Shown here: piece by piece, positions 9,890 through 17,699 of the stretch
Layout of the letters: each line of letters begins with the position of its first letter
How positions within the stretch are numbered: position 1 is the first letter of the stretch
Source: Vibrio coralliilyticus
GTDB lineage: Bacteria; Pseudomonadota; Gammaproteobacteria; Enterobacterales; Vibrionaceae
Assembly (NCBI RefSeq): GCF_024449095.1
Contig: NZ_CP024627.1
Location: 1,612,001 to 1,676,000, forward strand
Direction: 5' to 3'
Length of the DNA stretch: 64,000 nt
Notes under the pieces: generated by a model
What the model saw: the letters and a program-made list of their open reading frames with translations, nothing else
What the model was told of the DNA's origin: nothing
The model's database searches: none
Position numbers and translations under genes: made by a program

Positions 9890-12286
9890 ATGCAGTACGA
9901 GAATAATAAAAAATTCGTGAGAGCGGGGTACGCCCCAATTGAAGAAGAGCAAGATGGCGCCAATGCCCAACCTCAACAGCCAGTACAAGAGACGCCTGAT
10001 CCTGAACCAGAATATGAAATCAACGTAAAAATCCATTGCACGAGCGAGGAGCTAAACTCTCTCCAGACTGGACAATGGTCTTTGGGGCGCACTGAGCTTG
10101 AAGCGCCAGTGTCACAATGGGGAAAGGAGGAAACACCAGAGAAAGAAAGTGTTCTGACAGCTCATTGCTTTCAAAATGAAGAAAAGGTGCTTCACCATGA
10201 ACTCTTTGCCAAACATCATACGACTTGCTTCGACGTTATACCTAAACCAAAAGGTACCAAACACATTAACGCCGAATTTATACCGGTAAAGTTAGCGATA
10301 AAAGCAAACGAGAGTAAACTGGCGTTTCCGACAGAGGGCTACTTTTATCACTTCATTAGTGGAAAGCTAAGCCGTGAATATCGTATAGCGGGAGAAGGGC
10401 GTTCAACGTTTCAGGCAACCTTATCTGAAGCCTCGAAACTGAATGACGATCTGTTATCGCCAAACCAGTTAACGAGTGTCTTGCTGCCATATAAACGAGA
10501 AGATGCACCAGCACCCGATCAACATTTTCTATATCGCTTGGAAAAACTTAGCCAAGATCAGCTAGATGCGGTGACCACTCAATGGCTCGACGAACACGCA
10601 CTTAAACTGGAAATGGACGACATTGTTGCCGCAAGAACGTCAGCATTAGAGAAACGACCTGAAACAGAGCAGGGCGCTGAAGTATGGCCCCCTTTAAAGC
10701 AGTTTAAAGCCGTTCACCCATTTGGCGATATATGGGGTCAATTCAAACAACATCAGCTTAGTGAAACCATGGTTAATGTCATGCAGAGTCATTCTATTCC
10801 TGACAATGTTCCTGTATTGATCCTCCCAATCACGAAAGAGGAACAGCTACGCCAATACTGTACAAAGTTTGACAACTTTATTTTCTTTTTTCCAAACTCC
10901 CCTAACTTTGGTGAGCAAGGAATTAACCTTAGAGCCATTAATGAATTCAAAAGTTACTTCAATAAGCCACCAAGATTTATAATCCTCACGGACGATGACG
11001 AGGAAAGTACGGGCTTTACTCAGACGGTGAGCTTCAAAGCCAAATGGAAAGACGACTACAAAATAGACAGTCAACTACAATCGTTTTATCAAGAGTTTGG
11101 CGGTGAAGGGGCCATAGTCCAGAAAAACGCAAAAAATCAAACCGTACTTAAGCTCGCATCTAACATTGAAGGTTGTCCAACCAATGCGTCTGAGCTAGGT
11201 GAGGCGCTAACAGCATTTAGTGAAGGTCAAGCGGTAGTTTACACAATGTCCGATGATACCCACGGCCCAGAAAAGACAGGGTTATTTGAAAACTATTCCG
11301 AATACCCACTTGAAGGCACTTTTACTTTCGTTCTCACTCAAGAAGGTAAAGATACCGCACAAGATAAGTTTAAAAAGCTTTGCCCTGACTGGGAACAGCA
11401 GTCGTTTGACTTTGAAAGGCTTATCGATGAAAGAACTCATCGAGGTAAAACCCTATTATTGTCTGGTGCAAGGGATTCTTATGCACAGGTTGCAGACTAT
11501 GATTCCGGTGAGGTTATTGAGGTACACATGAGGGATAAGGATCACAAGCCCGATAAGCGTACAATTTATGAAAATGGCAAAGAAAAAGACTACCCGTGTG
11601 GCATAGATGACAACGCAATTTATCGAACACTGATTTCCGACAATGCGATAAAAGAGTCTGAGTTACCTCAAGCTATCCAGCATGGACTTAACTCGATACT
11701 GAATAACGATCAACTTTATCTGGTTTACAACTATGGTTACCATCAGGTACCAGCAGAACATCGTCAAGATCTGATTGAAACACAACACTACGCATTCGAA
11801 AACTTGAGTAATAAAGCTGTTGTACTTGTTGTGGGAGACAAACACATCCCTGATTTGGGCTCTTATGATTCTATCTCTATTGATAGCCCTGATTTGATTG
11901 AAACTCTCAACAGTCCTTCAAATAGGGCTCTATTTGTAACAGTAGGTAGATTGCCGGCTAGTGTAAATAACTACCTGATAAAGAAAGTTAACCTAGTTTT
12001 AGCTGAAGGAAAAGGTTCAATATCAATAGCTCAAGAGTTTGGTGTCAACTATGTCATTCTTCCTCAAGAAAGCGGTCTAAAGACAGACTACCATTCCTCT
12101 GGAAAAGAGTTAGTCGAATGTTCAAATAATTTATATACCCCTTGTGACGGCGCCAAGTTACTTAGAAAAATAGCAGAGGGGGCTTACGCTTCATCATATA
12201 AAGCAATGTGTAGCGAGCAAAGCCTAATATTAGAAACCTTCTCGGGCTTGTATCAAAGTAGTTTTGGACCTTTAGACAAAGCTTAA
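9890..12286 (+). CDS. candidate MIX-type T6SS effector with possible glycosyltransferase-like C-terminus
   Basis: 798 aa, no signal peptide or membrane segment. The N-terminal region resembles MIX marker domains of type VI effectors: FIPVKLA (130-136), then TEGYFYHFISGKLSREY (148-164, compare RxGhhYhh...LxRE), LLPYK (198-202) and FLYRLEKL (213-220). The MIX arginine is replaced by Thr, so the match is divergent. The C-terminal third has alternating strands and helices with LFVTVGRLP and VLAEGKGSISIAQEFGV (about 681-719), like the donor-binding half of GT-B glycosyltransferases (EGxxS...EA..G); this is a weaker call. No immunity-like gene follows directly. No vgrG, hcp or PAAR gene is nearby, so it would be an orphan effector. 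It could instead be an unrelated large cytoplasmic protein. Confidence 0.5.
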   Translation: MQYENNKKFVRAGYAPIEEEQDGANAQPQQPVQETPDPEPEYEINVKIHCTSEELNSLQTGQWSLGRTELEAPVSQWGKEETPEKESVLTAHCFQNEEKVLHHELFAKHHTTCFDVIPKPKGTKHINAEFIPVKLAIKANESKLAFPTEGYFYHFISGKLSREYRIAGEGRSTFQATLSEASKLNDDLLSPNQLTSVLLPYKREDAPAPDQHFLYRLEKLSQDQLDAVTTQWLDEHALKLEMDDIVAARTSALEKRPETEQGAEVWPPLKQFKAVHPFGDIWGQFKQHQLSETMVNVMQSHSIPDNVPVLILPITKEEQLRQYCTKFDNFIFFFPNSPNFGEQGINLRAINEFKSYFNKPPRFIILTDDDEESTGFTQTVSFKAKWKDDYKIDSQLQSFYQEFGGEGAIVQKNAKNQTVLKLASNIEGCPTNASELGEALTAFSEGQAVVYTMSDDTHGPEKTGLFENYSEYPLEGTFTFVLTQEGKDTAQDKFKKLCPDWEQQSFDFERLIDERTHRGKTLLLSGARDSYAQVADYDSGEVIEVHMRDKDHKPDKRTIYENGKEKDYPCGIDDNAIYRTLISDNAIKESELPQAIQHGLNSILNNDQLYLVYNYGYHQVPAEHRQDLIETQHYAFENLSNKAVVLVVGDKHIPDLGSYDSISIDSPDLIETLNSPSNRALFVTVGRLPASVNNYLIKKVNLVLAEGKGSISIAQEFGVNYVILPQESGLKTDYHSSGKELVECSNNLYTPCDGAKLLRKIAEGAYASSYKAMCSEQSLILETFSGLYQSSFGPLDKA

Positions 12287-12340
12287 TTTTTGAATAACGA
12301 ACACATTGACATTGCTCAGAGTGTATACGAGGATGAAAGT

Positions 12341-12450
12341 ATGAATAGAGATCTTAAACGCCACTCAAACCGAATTATCATCATTCCGTAGGAATGGTGG
12401 GAATCAGTACGCGTTAGATTTTTAAAACCCACCGAATCGAGGTGGGTTTT
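12341..12450 (+). promoter_or_regulatory. attenuator-like leader: 16-aa peptide with four Ile codons, then switchable terminator
   Basis: A 16-codon ORF (12341-12391, MNRDLKRHSNRIIIIP) with an upstream GAGGA is followed by GGTGGG (12396-12401). That sequence can pair with CCCACC (12428-12433). CCCACC is also part of a perfect 10-bp terminator stem, AAAACCCACC (12424-12433) / GGTGGGTTTT (12441-12450), with a T-rich 3' side. This arrangement (codon run, antiterminator, terminator) is that of ribosome-mediated attenuation. The gene behind it is a P-loop kinase, not an obvious Ile gene. The element might simply be the terminator of the upstream gene. Confidence 0.45.
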
Positions 12451-12493
12451 CTGTATCTGCCTCGTGGGGTCAGTCCTACAATAGGGAGGTAAC

Positions 12494-13009
12494 ATGAAGA
12501 AAATCGCAGTTTTCGGCAAGCCAGGAAGCGGAAAATCAACGCTGAGCAAACAATTGGCACGCGAGACAGGCATTGAATTGCATCAACTTGATTCGATCGT
12601 CTACAAGAAAAATGGTGAGCAGATTGATGCAGAAACGTTCAAAGAAGCCCATAACAATATCCTCGAAACCGAAAGTTGGATAATAGACGGACTTGGGCCA
12701 ATAGAGTCGTTCAACCAAAGACTAGATGAAGCTGACACCTTGGTTTACATCGATCTTCCGTACATCACGAGTTATTGGCTAGTCACCAAGCGGCTTTTAA
12801 AAGGGTTAATAGTTAAACCTGAAGGTTGGCCAGATGGAAGCTCAATCTGGAATGGCACAATCCAAAGTTATCGATTCTTAAATCTCAGCCCAAAGTTTTG
12901 GAATGACAAGTTCATGCATAGGTTAGAATCCATTTCGACAAACAAATCTCTACACGTCATCCGATCCATTTCAGAGTTAAACAGCTTTGCGCGTGACCAC
13001 ATCAAGTAA
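12494..13009 (+). CDS. small P-loop nucleotide kinase-like ATPase (FlaR/topology-modulation-protein type)
   Basis: 171 aa with a Walker A motif GKPGSGKST at residues 8-16 and an adenylate-kinase-like layout. It resembles the annotated 'DNA topology modulation protein FlaR'/AAA family, which are uncharacterised nucleotide-kinase-like proteins. A strong ribosome-binding site (GGGAGG) precedes the ATG. It lies downstream of the attenuator-like leader and is followed by a 19-bp hairpin. Its substrate is unknown; the 'topology' name in databases should not be read as a demonstrated role. Confidence 0.75.
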   Translation: MKKIAVFGKPGSGKSTLSKQLARETGIELHQLDSIVYKKNGEQIDAETFKEAHNNILETESWIIDGLGPIESFNQRLDEADTLVYIDLPYITSYWLVTKRLLKGLIVKPEGWPDGSSIWNGTIQSYRFLNLSPKFWNDKFMHRLESISTNKSLHVIRSISELNSFARDHIK

Positions 13010-13028
13010 TGAATTTAAGAAGATTCGT

Positions 13029-13070
13029 AATATACAACTTAATCATCGATAGATGGTTAAGTTGTATATT
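13029..13070 (+). terminator. long hairpin after the P-loop kinase gene
   Basis: Arms 13029-13047 and 13052-13070 pair over 19 positions with one wobble and a 4-nt loop (GATA). The hairpin is 20 bp beyond the stop and followed by a T-rich stretch, so it most likely ends the kinase transcript. Confidence 0.55.
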
Positions 13071-13125
13071 AGGTATTTTATGGTAAATCCAATTATGTTG
13101 AATGGATTTCAAAAAGAGAGGAGTA

Positions 13126-13155
13126 ATGGCAATAAAAGAGTCAGATTTCACGTAG
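13126..13155 (+). other. 9-codon ORF with a strong ribosome-binding site, just before dif
   Basis: MAIKESDFT is preceded by AGAGAGGAG, a near-ideal ribosome-binding site, and ends 12 bp before the dif site. It may be the start of a gene disrupted long ago, or chance. Confidence 0.25.
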
Positions 13156-13166
13156 ATTAGCATTTA

Positions 13167-13194
13167 ATTTAACATAATATACATAATGCGCACT
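13167..13194 (-). other. dif: dif site of chromosome 1 (XerCD recombination site), left junction of prophage
   Basis: On the minus strand this reads XerC arm AGTGCGCATTA, centre TGTATA, XerD arm TTATGTTAAAT. The 11-6-11 arrangement is nearly identical to Vibrio cholerae dif1. It is used by XerC/XerD to resolve chromosome dimers at the terminus and exploited by filamentous phages for integration. The terminal codons of the phage repressor gene lie within it. Confidence 0.88.
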
Positions 13195-13537
13195 TAGCTA
13201 GGGCTTCGTTAGGGCTGCCAATCCACAACATCAAGCCTCCGCAAGCCATTGATAATCCTTGTAAACCACGCCCGTTAAACTTTTTTGCAATGTTCGCCCA
13301 CAGCGCTTGCTCCTGTGGCGTCTTCGCTTTATCTGCGGCCAAACCGATTAACACCGTTTCTTGCTCTTCACCAATGGTGTCCGCAATCATAAGTGCCAGA
13401 TTTTCTTTAAGAAATGCACGGCCTTTTCTTATTTCTGTAAGCATTTGAACACTAATACCCAAATCAGATGCGACTTGCTTATATTGGACGTAATTCATGT
13501 GCTCTTTATAAGCATCGATGAGCTTTTCTGTGTACAT
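13169..13537 (-). CDS. phage repressor-like regulator (DUF3693-type, RstR position)
   Basis: 122 aa from the ATG at 13537, which has an AGGGAG ribosome-binding site. The frame reaches back to 13561, but the longer start lacks one. A helix-turn-helix is visible at about residues 20-42 (YKQVASDLGISVQMLTEIRKG). The C-terminal part contains a short hydrophobic stretch. It is divergent from the replication genes, the place of RstR-type repressors in Vibrio filamentous phages, and the intergenic gap carries repeated palindromes that could be its operators. The last codons (CALCILC, stop) are read from the dif sequence, so integration sets the C-terminus; in the circular phage the frame would read on further. 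Confidence 0.75.
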   Translation of the reverse strand: MYTEKLIDAYKEHMNYVQYKQVASDLGISVQMLTEIRKGRAFLKENLALMIADTIGEEQETVLIGLAADKAKTPQEQALWANIAKKFNGRGLQGLSMACGGLMLWIGSPNEALAKCALCILC

Positions 13538-13584
13538 TTCTAAACTCCCTATGAGTCCCAATTGTGATCATTCTAGCTTATTAG

Positions 13585-13647
13585 TACTGAAATTCCTGTA
13601 TGGACAGTACAGAGATTATTGTATTAACTAATACAGAAATTCCTGTA
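13585..13647. promoter_or_regulatory. phage operator array between repressor and replication genes
   Basis: Two near-identical 16-bp palindromes, TACTGAAATTCCTGTA (13585-13600) and TACAGAAATTCCTGTA (13632-13647), flank a third inverted repeat TGTATTA-AC-TAATACA (13620-13635). They fill most of the 133-bp divergent gap, consistent with cooperative repressor binding over both promoters. Confidence 0.6.
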
Positions 13648-13670
13648 CTGAACCGTGTTAGGCATTGCTT

Positions 13671-13895
13671 ATGAGCTTCGCATCAAAACCCACTCGTAAA
13701 AATCCCGTGTACTTTGAGCACCACGCTGATGGCTTTTGGTGCTCGATTGATGGCATGCCGGAATACTTCAAAACCAAACACGAAATGTATCTCTATGCGT
13801 GTGAGTCAGACCGTGAACTGATTGAAATTACACACGAAAACGAGCCTGAACTTCGTGCCAATGGCGCTTTTGATAGGATCTTTCGTGATGAATAG
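13671..13895 (+). CDS. small phage protein preceding Rep
   Basis: 74 aa from ATG 13671; a TTG at 13665 is an alternative. No membrane segment, acidic C-terminus. Its stop overlaps the start of the Rep gene (ATGAATAG), so the two are translationally coupled. I do not recognise a family. By position it is an early gene under the divergent repressor, perhaps a regulator of Rep or of replication. Confidence 0.65.
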   Translation: MSFASKPTRKNPVYFEHHADGFWCSIDGMPEYFKTKHEMYLYACESDRELIEITHENEPELRANGAFDRIFRDE

Positions 13896-15147
13896 AACGG
13901 TGATTGATTACGTGAGCTTTTCCGGCTCCCCGCTCCTTTTAGAGCGCTGTAAGAAAATGGCCAAACAACGTTTCTGCCTTGAGCAAATCAATGAGTTTGA
14001 GTCTCAGAACGCAGTGGCTATCAAGCATCGTGAGCAAACCCAAATCATGCACTTTGCGGAAAACTTGGCTCAGGTCTTAGGCTGTGTTGAGTCGGAAAAC
14101 TTCGCTAATCGTGATTTGTACTTTGCTGCGCTGGATAAGGAACTGGTCGAGGCAGATTTGGTGGTCAACACCGATGTGTCATTTAACCAGTGTTACCAGC
14201 ATCTTATCTCCAATATTGGTATCGATATGCTCGACACGCTGTGCCACGGGGAAATCGAATCGTTTCTTGAGCTGCTTGAAAATGAAATCAGCTATGAAAA
14301 GTCCAATGTCTGGACATTAGAACGTCGAGGTGGTTTTTCAGGATATCGCTATTCTGCAAAGTTACTTTGCAATGGCACTCAGGCCGGATTGGTGGCTTGG
14401 GGTGCGGCCAACTTTGGTTACTACGTGTCGTTTTCAGGGAAAGGCTGTGAGGCCATTAACATGGAAGCGTTACACAAGGCACTGAAACAAATGGTGGGCG
14501 CCAAACTGACGCGCGTTGATTTGGCACTGGATGACCTTCAAGGCAACGTATCCATTAACGATATCAAACAGAAATACATTGATGGCGAGTTCATTACTCG
14601 TGGTACGCCACCAAGTTGGGGCGAGTTCTGGGGTGGTAAAGGCATGAGCAAAGAAGACCGTAAGAAATGCGGCCTTGTCCCTGATGCGGGTCATACCTTC
14701 TATGTGGGGGCTCGTGAGAACGGCAAGGTTTTCCGTGCTTATGACAAAGCCGCGCAAATGAAGTGTGAAGAGTACCCAAACTGGAACCGCTTTGAAGTCC
14801 AGATAGGCAATCGTTACAGGGTCATTCCTCTCGATATTTTGATTGAACCTGACCCCTACTTTGCCGGTGCTTACCCTGCCCTTGCCTCTTTGATGGATGA
14901 CGTCGAACCCATTCGGATTTCAACCACCAAGATTCAGTTTATGACCTCGTTCGAAAATGCGGTCAAACACGCTCGCGTTCAGTACGGGAAGCTGGTCAAT
15001 GCCATGCGCCAACTGTACGACGACGATGCACACATACTCGAAACCCTCACCAAGGGCCTCGAATTAACAGACATCCCCGACCGCATTAACTTTCCAGTCG
15101 GTCGGGACTTCCATCTAGAAAAAACTGGAGAAATATTATGCCATTAA
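13888..15147 (+). CDS. filamentous phage replication initiator (RstA/Rep, rolling-circle type)
   Basis: 419 aa from ATG 13888, which overlaps the previous stop; an upstream extension to 13822 is rejected because it reads through the small gene. The central region KLTRVDLALDD (about 211-221) and GHTFYVGARENGKVFRAYDKAAQ (about 266-288), with a conserved Tyr, match the replication-initiation-factor family of inoviruses, which nick the double-stranded form to start rolling-circle synthesis. It overlaps the ssDNA-binding protein gene by 10 bp. Length fits Vibrio phage Rep proteins (about 360-420 aa). Confidence 0.85.
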   Translation: MNRTVIDYVSFSGSPLLLERCKKMAKQRFCLEQINEFESQNAVAIKHREQTQIMHFAENLAQVLGCVESENFANRDLYFAALDKELVEADLVVNTDVSFNQCYQHLISNIGIDMLDTLCHGEIESFLELLENEISYEKSNVWTLERRGGFSGYRYSAKLLCNGTQAGLVAWGAANFGYYVSFSGKGCEAINMEALHKALKQMVGAKLTRVDLALDDLQGNVSINDIKQKYIDGEFITRGTPPSWGEFWGGKGMSKEDRKKCGLVPDAGHTFYVGARENGKVFRAYDKAAQMKCEEYPNWNRFEVQIGNRYRVIPLDILIEPDPYFAGAYPALASLMDDVEPIRISTTKIQFMTSFENAVKHARVQYGKLVNAMRQLYDDDAHILETLTKGLELTDIPDRINFPVGRDFHLEKTGEILCH

Positions 15148-15452
15148 CAGTTGTTGTCATCGGTTGTGAACACTCTCAAGGTCTATCCAAAAAGGATGAC
15201 CGTCCTTACAACTTCGCGCAGGTGAACTACCTCGCCCCTAATGAGGGCTGGAAATCAGAGAAAGGCGAATGTAAGCCTGTCGGGTTGGTGCAAAAGCAAA
15301 TTGCCATGAACCCTAACCCGTCTCTGGTCGCTGCATTTAAGGAGCTGGAAACGCAATTTCCAATGACGTGTGAGCTTCATCTTGATGCTGACCCTCAGAA
15401 TCCGGCACGAAACATTGTTGTCGATATCAAGCCCGTTAGTGGCAAGGCTTAA
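15138..15452 (+). CDS. phage ssDNA-binding protein-like (DUF1293/RstB-like)
   Basis: 104 aa. The start TVVVIGCEHSQG is typical of the DUF1293 proteins that follow Rep in Vibrio filamentous phages and occupy the place of M13 gene V. They are expected to coat single-stranded phage DNA or act in integration. A small beta-rich protein, no signal or membrane segment. The start overlaps the Rep stop, implying coupled translation. A 104-aa length is also typical of the equivalent gene in the Vf33-type phages. Confidence 0.75.
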   Translation: MPLTVVVIGCEHSQGLSKKDDRPYNFAQVNYLAPNEGWKSEKGECKPVGLVQKQIAMNPNPSLVAAFKELETQFPMTCELHLDADPQNPARNIVVDIKPVSGKA

Positions 15453-15455
15453 CGC

Positions 15456-15680
15456 ATGGCTAAGTGTGTAATCGAACATAGCGGCTACTTCATCAGTTCA
15501 CCGAATCTGTGCGATTACATGATTTTGACCGCTGAGGAAGTCAAAGAACTAACGCTGACTACCTCAGGGTCACTCACTATCGATTCTGACCTTTATGTGC
15601 AGCTGTCAGGCCAATTATTACTGTCATTTGTAGCGGGTCATGTGTTGGGACGAATCGTAAAAACTATGGGGCGTAAATAG
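15456..15680 (+). CDS. small phage membrane/virion protein
   Basis: 74 aa, 3 bp after the ssDNA-binding gene. A hydrophobic segment lies near the C-terminus (LSGQLLLSFVAGHVLGRIV, about 50-68), followed by a basic tail KTMGRK, as in small inovirus minor coat proteins. The N-terminal half has two Cys residues. It sits in the slot of minor coat genes just before the major coat gene. The exact virion role is inferred from order. Confidence 0.65.
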   Translation: MAKCVIEHSGYFISSPNLCDYMILTAEEVKELTLTTSGSLTIDSDLYVQLSGQLLLSFVAGHVLGRIVKTMGRK

Positions 15681-15714
15681 CCCTAAATTACTCACTAACA
15701 ACGGAAATCTCACT

Positions 15715-15939
15715 ATGAAATACTTTAATACAGTTAAAAAATACTCTAAAAAAGCGGCGCTTGGAGCAGGTATGCTTGTCGCTTCTGCGTCAGCATTTGC
15801 AAACGAGAACCCAGTCACTGCCGCACTGAATCAAGCGATTGCAGCGGGTAAGGCCAACTATGAGATTGTAGTTATCGGTATCATTACGCTTACCGCTCTT
15901 GGCTTTGGTTTGGGTCGTATTACTTCTAGCATGCGTTAA
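15715..15939 (+). CDS. phage major coat protein (pVIII-like)
   Basis: 74-aa precursor: basic N-terminus (KKYSKKAALGAG), signal-peptide core ending ASAFA, then a short acidic/helical segment, one membrane helix (YEIVVIGIITLTALGFGLG, about 50-68) and a basic end (RITSSMR). This is the classic pVIII architecture. A GC-rich terminator about 100 bp downstream and a small TM ORF between fit high-level expression of the coat gene. Confidence 0.85.
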   Translation: MKYFNTVKKYSKKAALGAGMLVASASAFANENPVTAALNQAIAAGKANYEIVVIGIITLTALGFGLGRITSSMR

Positions 15940-15951
15940 TAGGGCTTGCAC

Positions 15952-16050
15952 GTGGTTAGCCTTATATCGGACGTAATGACGATTCTTATCGCCATTTCAA
16001 TTTTTCTAGCGTTCTTATTTGGCTTTACTTCTGGTGTTAACGCCTCCTGA
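15952..16050 (+). CDS. very small phage membrane protein
   Basis: 32 aa from GTG 15952, or 24 aa from ATG 15976. It is mostly one hydrophobic helix (ILIAISIFLAFLFGF) and ends GVNAS. It lies between the major coat gene and its terminator, where inoviruses often encode tiny coat proteins like pVII/pIX. The start is uncertain and no strong ribosome-binding site is seen. Confidence 0.5.
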   Translation: MVSLISDVMTILIAISIFLAFLFGFTSGVNAS

Positions 16051-16068
16051 TTCGGGGGCGTTTTTCTT
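16040..16068 (+). terminator. terminator after the phage coat genes
   Basis: CGCCTCC and the G-rich CGGGGGCG arm form a GC-rich stem followed by five T residues. It overlaps the end of the small TM ORF and separates coat genes from the pIII-like gene, as in many filamentous phages. Confidence 0.7.
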
Positions 16069-16080
16069 CTGGGTTCTTCT

Positions 16081-17349
16081 ATGCGCAGCGCAATCAATAC
16101 TCTTCTCGTTGTCCTGTCTCTGATGGTTGCCTTGCTTATCTCCATTCCCGCCAAGGCTTCTTGTCCTATTGGCATCGAGAATAACAGTGTTAATTGGATT
16201 TACAGTAAATACGGTGACAACCCTTATATTTGCTCCAATTCTTGTAAATCTGTGTTGAAGGACATTTCTCTCTGTCTTGTTGGTAACGACAGTTGTCATG
16301 GTGATTTTGTTACCAACGGGGAGCCTTGTCCTGATAATGATGGTGTGGTGCCAGGTGGTAATTTTCCTGACCCTGATAACGGTGGCGGTGATGGTGACAA
16401 TGGCGGTGGTGATGATGGAGGGAATGATTCCAATATGCCCGCCAGTTTAAAGGCGGTTTGGGATGCGGCCATGAGTCACAGCTATGAGGTGTCTGATAAT
16501 AAAATACTGTCACGTGTCAGCCTTGAATCGGCCAGTTGGAGCCAACAAACGTTTGATAAATTAGAGCAGCTTCGCACTGAACACTTTGCTGATATGGATG
16601 CGGCATTGAACACCATTCAGTCTAATTCCAATTCTATTGCCAGCAAGATGGACAGTATCAATACCAAGGTCAGTACGATTGCGACCAATACTAGCAGTGC
16701 TGCAACGAACCTTCATCAAATCAACCAGAAGATAGACGGCATTTCATCACGCGATTACACCGACACATTAGACAGTATCAACGCTGAAATTGGCTCACTT
16801 CAGGGCACGATTAAAGGTGAGATTAGTGGTCTTGAATCGACAATTAATAACCAAACCAGTTCACTCAACAACACCATCTCAGGGGTACGCAATGACCTCA
16901 CTAATGCGATATATAACAGTGCCACCATGTTTGGCAGCAATAACGATGTGAAGGATGCGGTTAACGGTCTGCGCACTGGCCTGAATGACATTAAAGACGC
17001 ACTCTCTGAGGGTGATTACGAGCATCGTGCACCAGAAGGCGAAATCGACTTTGGTGATATGCCTTTGTATCAGCCTAGTGCTATCGAGGAGCTAGAAGCT
17101 GAGACAAAGGAGCTGGAAGCGCAATACGATGAGAAGGTAAAGCAGTTTAAGAACGTCTTTAGTCTTGATGAATCCAGACTAAAGAACGGTGAGTTTAACA
17201 ACCATTCGACTCAATTCACCATTGCAAGCGGTCAGACGATAACAGGTATGTCTGCCGTATTTCCTGCATTGGTAAGTGTCTCCCATTGGATTGCGACAGC
17301 GATCCTTTTTGTCGCCATCGTTGCTGGCGTTCGTCAGCTAGGTAACTGA
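16081..17349 (+). CDS. phage minor coat/adsorption protein (pIII-like)
   Basis: 422 aa. Signal peptide at residues 1-26 (IPAKA), a Cys-rich N-terminal domain (about 27-90), a Gly/Asp-rich flexible linker (about 92-118, PDNGGGDGDN), a long Ser/Asn-rich region predicted to be coiled coil (about 165-280), and a C-terminal membrane anchor (about 398-418, HWIATAILFVAIVAG). This matches pIII-type proteins, which bind the host receptor/TolA with the N-terminus and stay inner-membrane anchored before assembly. No strong ribosome-binding site. Next gene follows after 1 bp. Confidence 0.8.
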   Translation: MRSAINTLLVVLSLMVALLISIPAKASCPIGIENNSVNWIYSKYGDNPYICSNSCKSVLKDISLCLVGNDSCHGDFVTNGEPCPDNDGVVPGGNFPDPDNGGGDGDNGGGDDGGNDSNMPASLKAVWDAAMSHSYEVSDNKILSRVSLESASWSQQTFDKLEQLRTEHFADMDAALNTIQSNSNSIASKMDSINTKVSTIATNTSSAATNLHQINQKIDGISSRDYTDTLDSINAEIGSLQGTIKGEISGLESTINNQTSSLNNTISGVRNDLTNAIYNSATMFGSNNDVKDAVNGLRTGLNDIKDALSEGDYEHRAPEGEIDFGDMPLYQPSAIEELEAETKELEAQYDEKVKQFKNVFSLDESRLKNGEFNNHSTQFTIASGQTITGMSAVFPALVSVSHWIATAILFVAIVAGVRQLGN

Positions 17350-17350
17350 T

Positions 17351-17695
17351 ATGGAATTTATTTTATCTCTTCTTCAAGGTCTTGGTGATGCTGGTCAGAC
17401 GGTGATTGATTTCTTTTCCAATGCGCCAAACTGGTTCGAGCAAATCTTCATTTATCTCAACGCTTGGTATGTAAAGATTCGTCTCTACATGCTCATTAAA
17501 TACATTGAAATGTCTTATCGGACGGCTGAGTTCTTACTCAATGAAATCGGCTTTGCTGAGTTCATTATTTCCGCTTTCAACGCTTTGCCTGGAGAGCTTC
17601 GTTACTACGCATTTCTTTTCAAGATACCTCAAGCAATTAACGTTTATTTCAACTTTCTCGCGACTGGCTTTGTCATGAAGATATCGAGGATGTAA
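17351..17695 (+). CDS. phage minor coat protein (pVI-like, DUF2523 position)
   Basis: 114 aa with hydrophobic segments near residues 1-20, 29-50 and 85-110. It sits between the pIII-like and Zot genes, the position of pVI/Ace-type proteins in Vibrio inoviruses. It probably caps the virion with pIII and helps release it from the membrane. Four bases separate it from the Zot gene. Confidence 0.75.
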   Translation: MEFILSLLQGLGDAGQTVIDFFSNAPNWFEQIFIYLNAWYVKIRLYMLIKYIEMSYRTAEFLLNEIGFAEFIISAFNALPGELRYYAFLFKIPQAINVYFNFLATGFVMKISRM

Positions 17696-17699
17696 CTCT

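Noticed and set aside
13822..13887. Upstream extension of the Rep frame
   Set aside because: It overlaps the small preceding gene, whereas ATG 13888 overlaps that gene's stop in the coupled manner typical of phage operons.
14470..14779. Antisense open frames inside the Rep gene
   Set aside because: They are mirror frames of a well-supported coding gene, with no ribosome-binding sites of their own.
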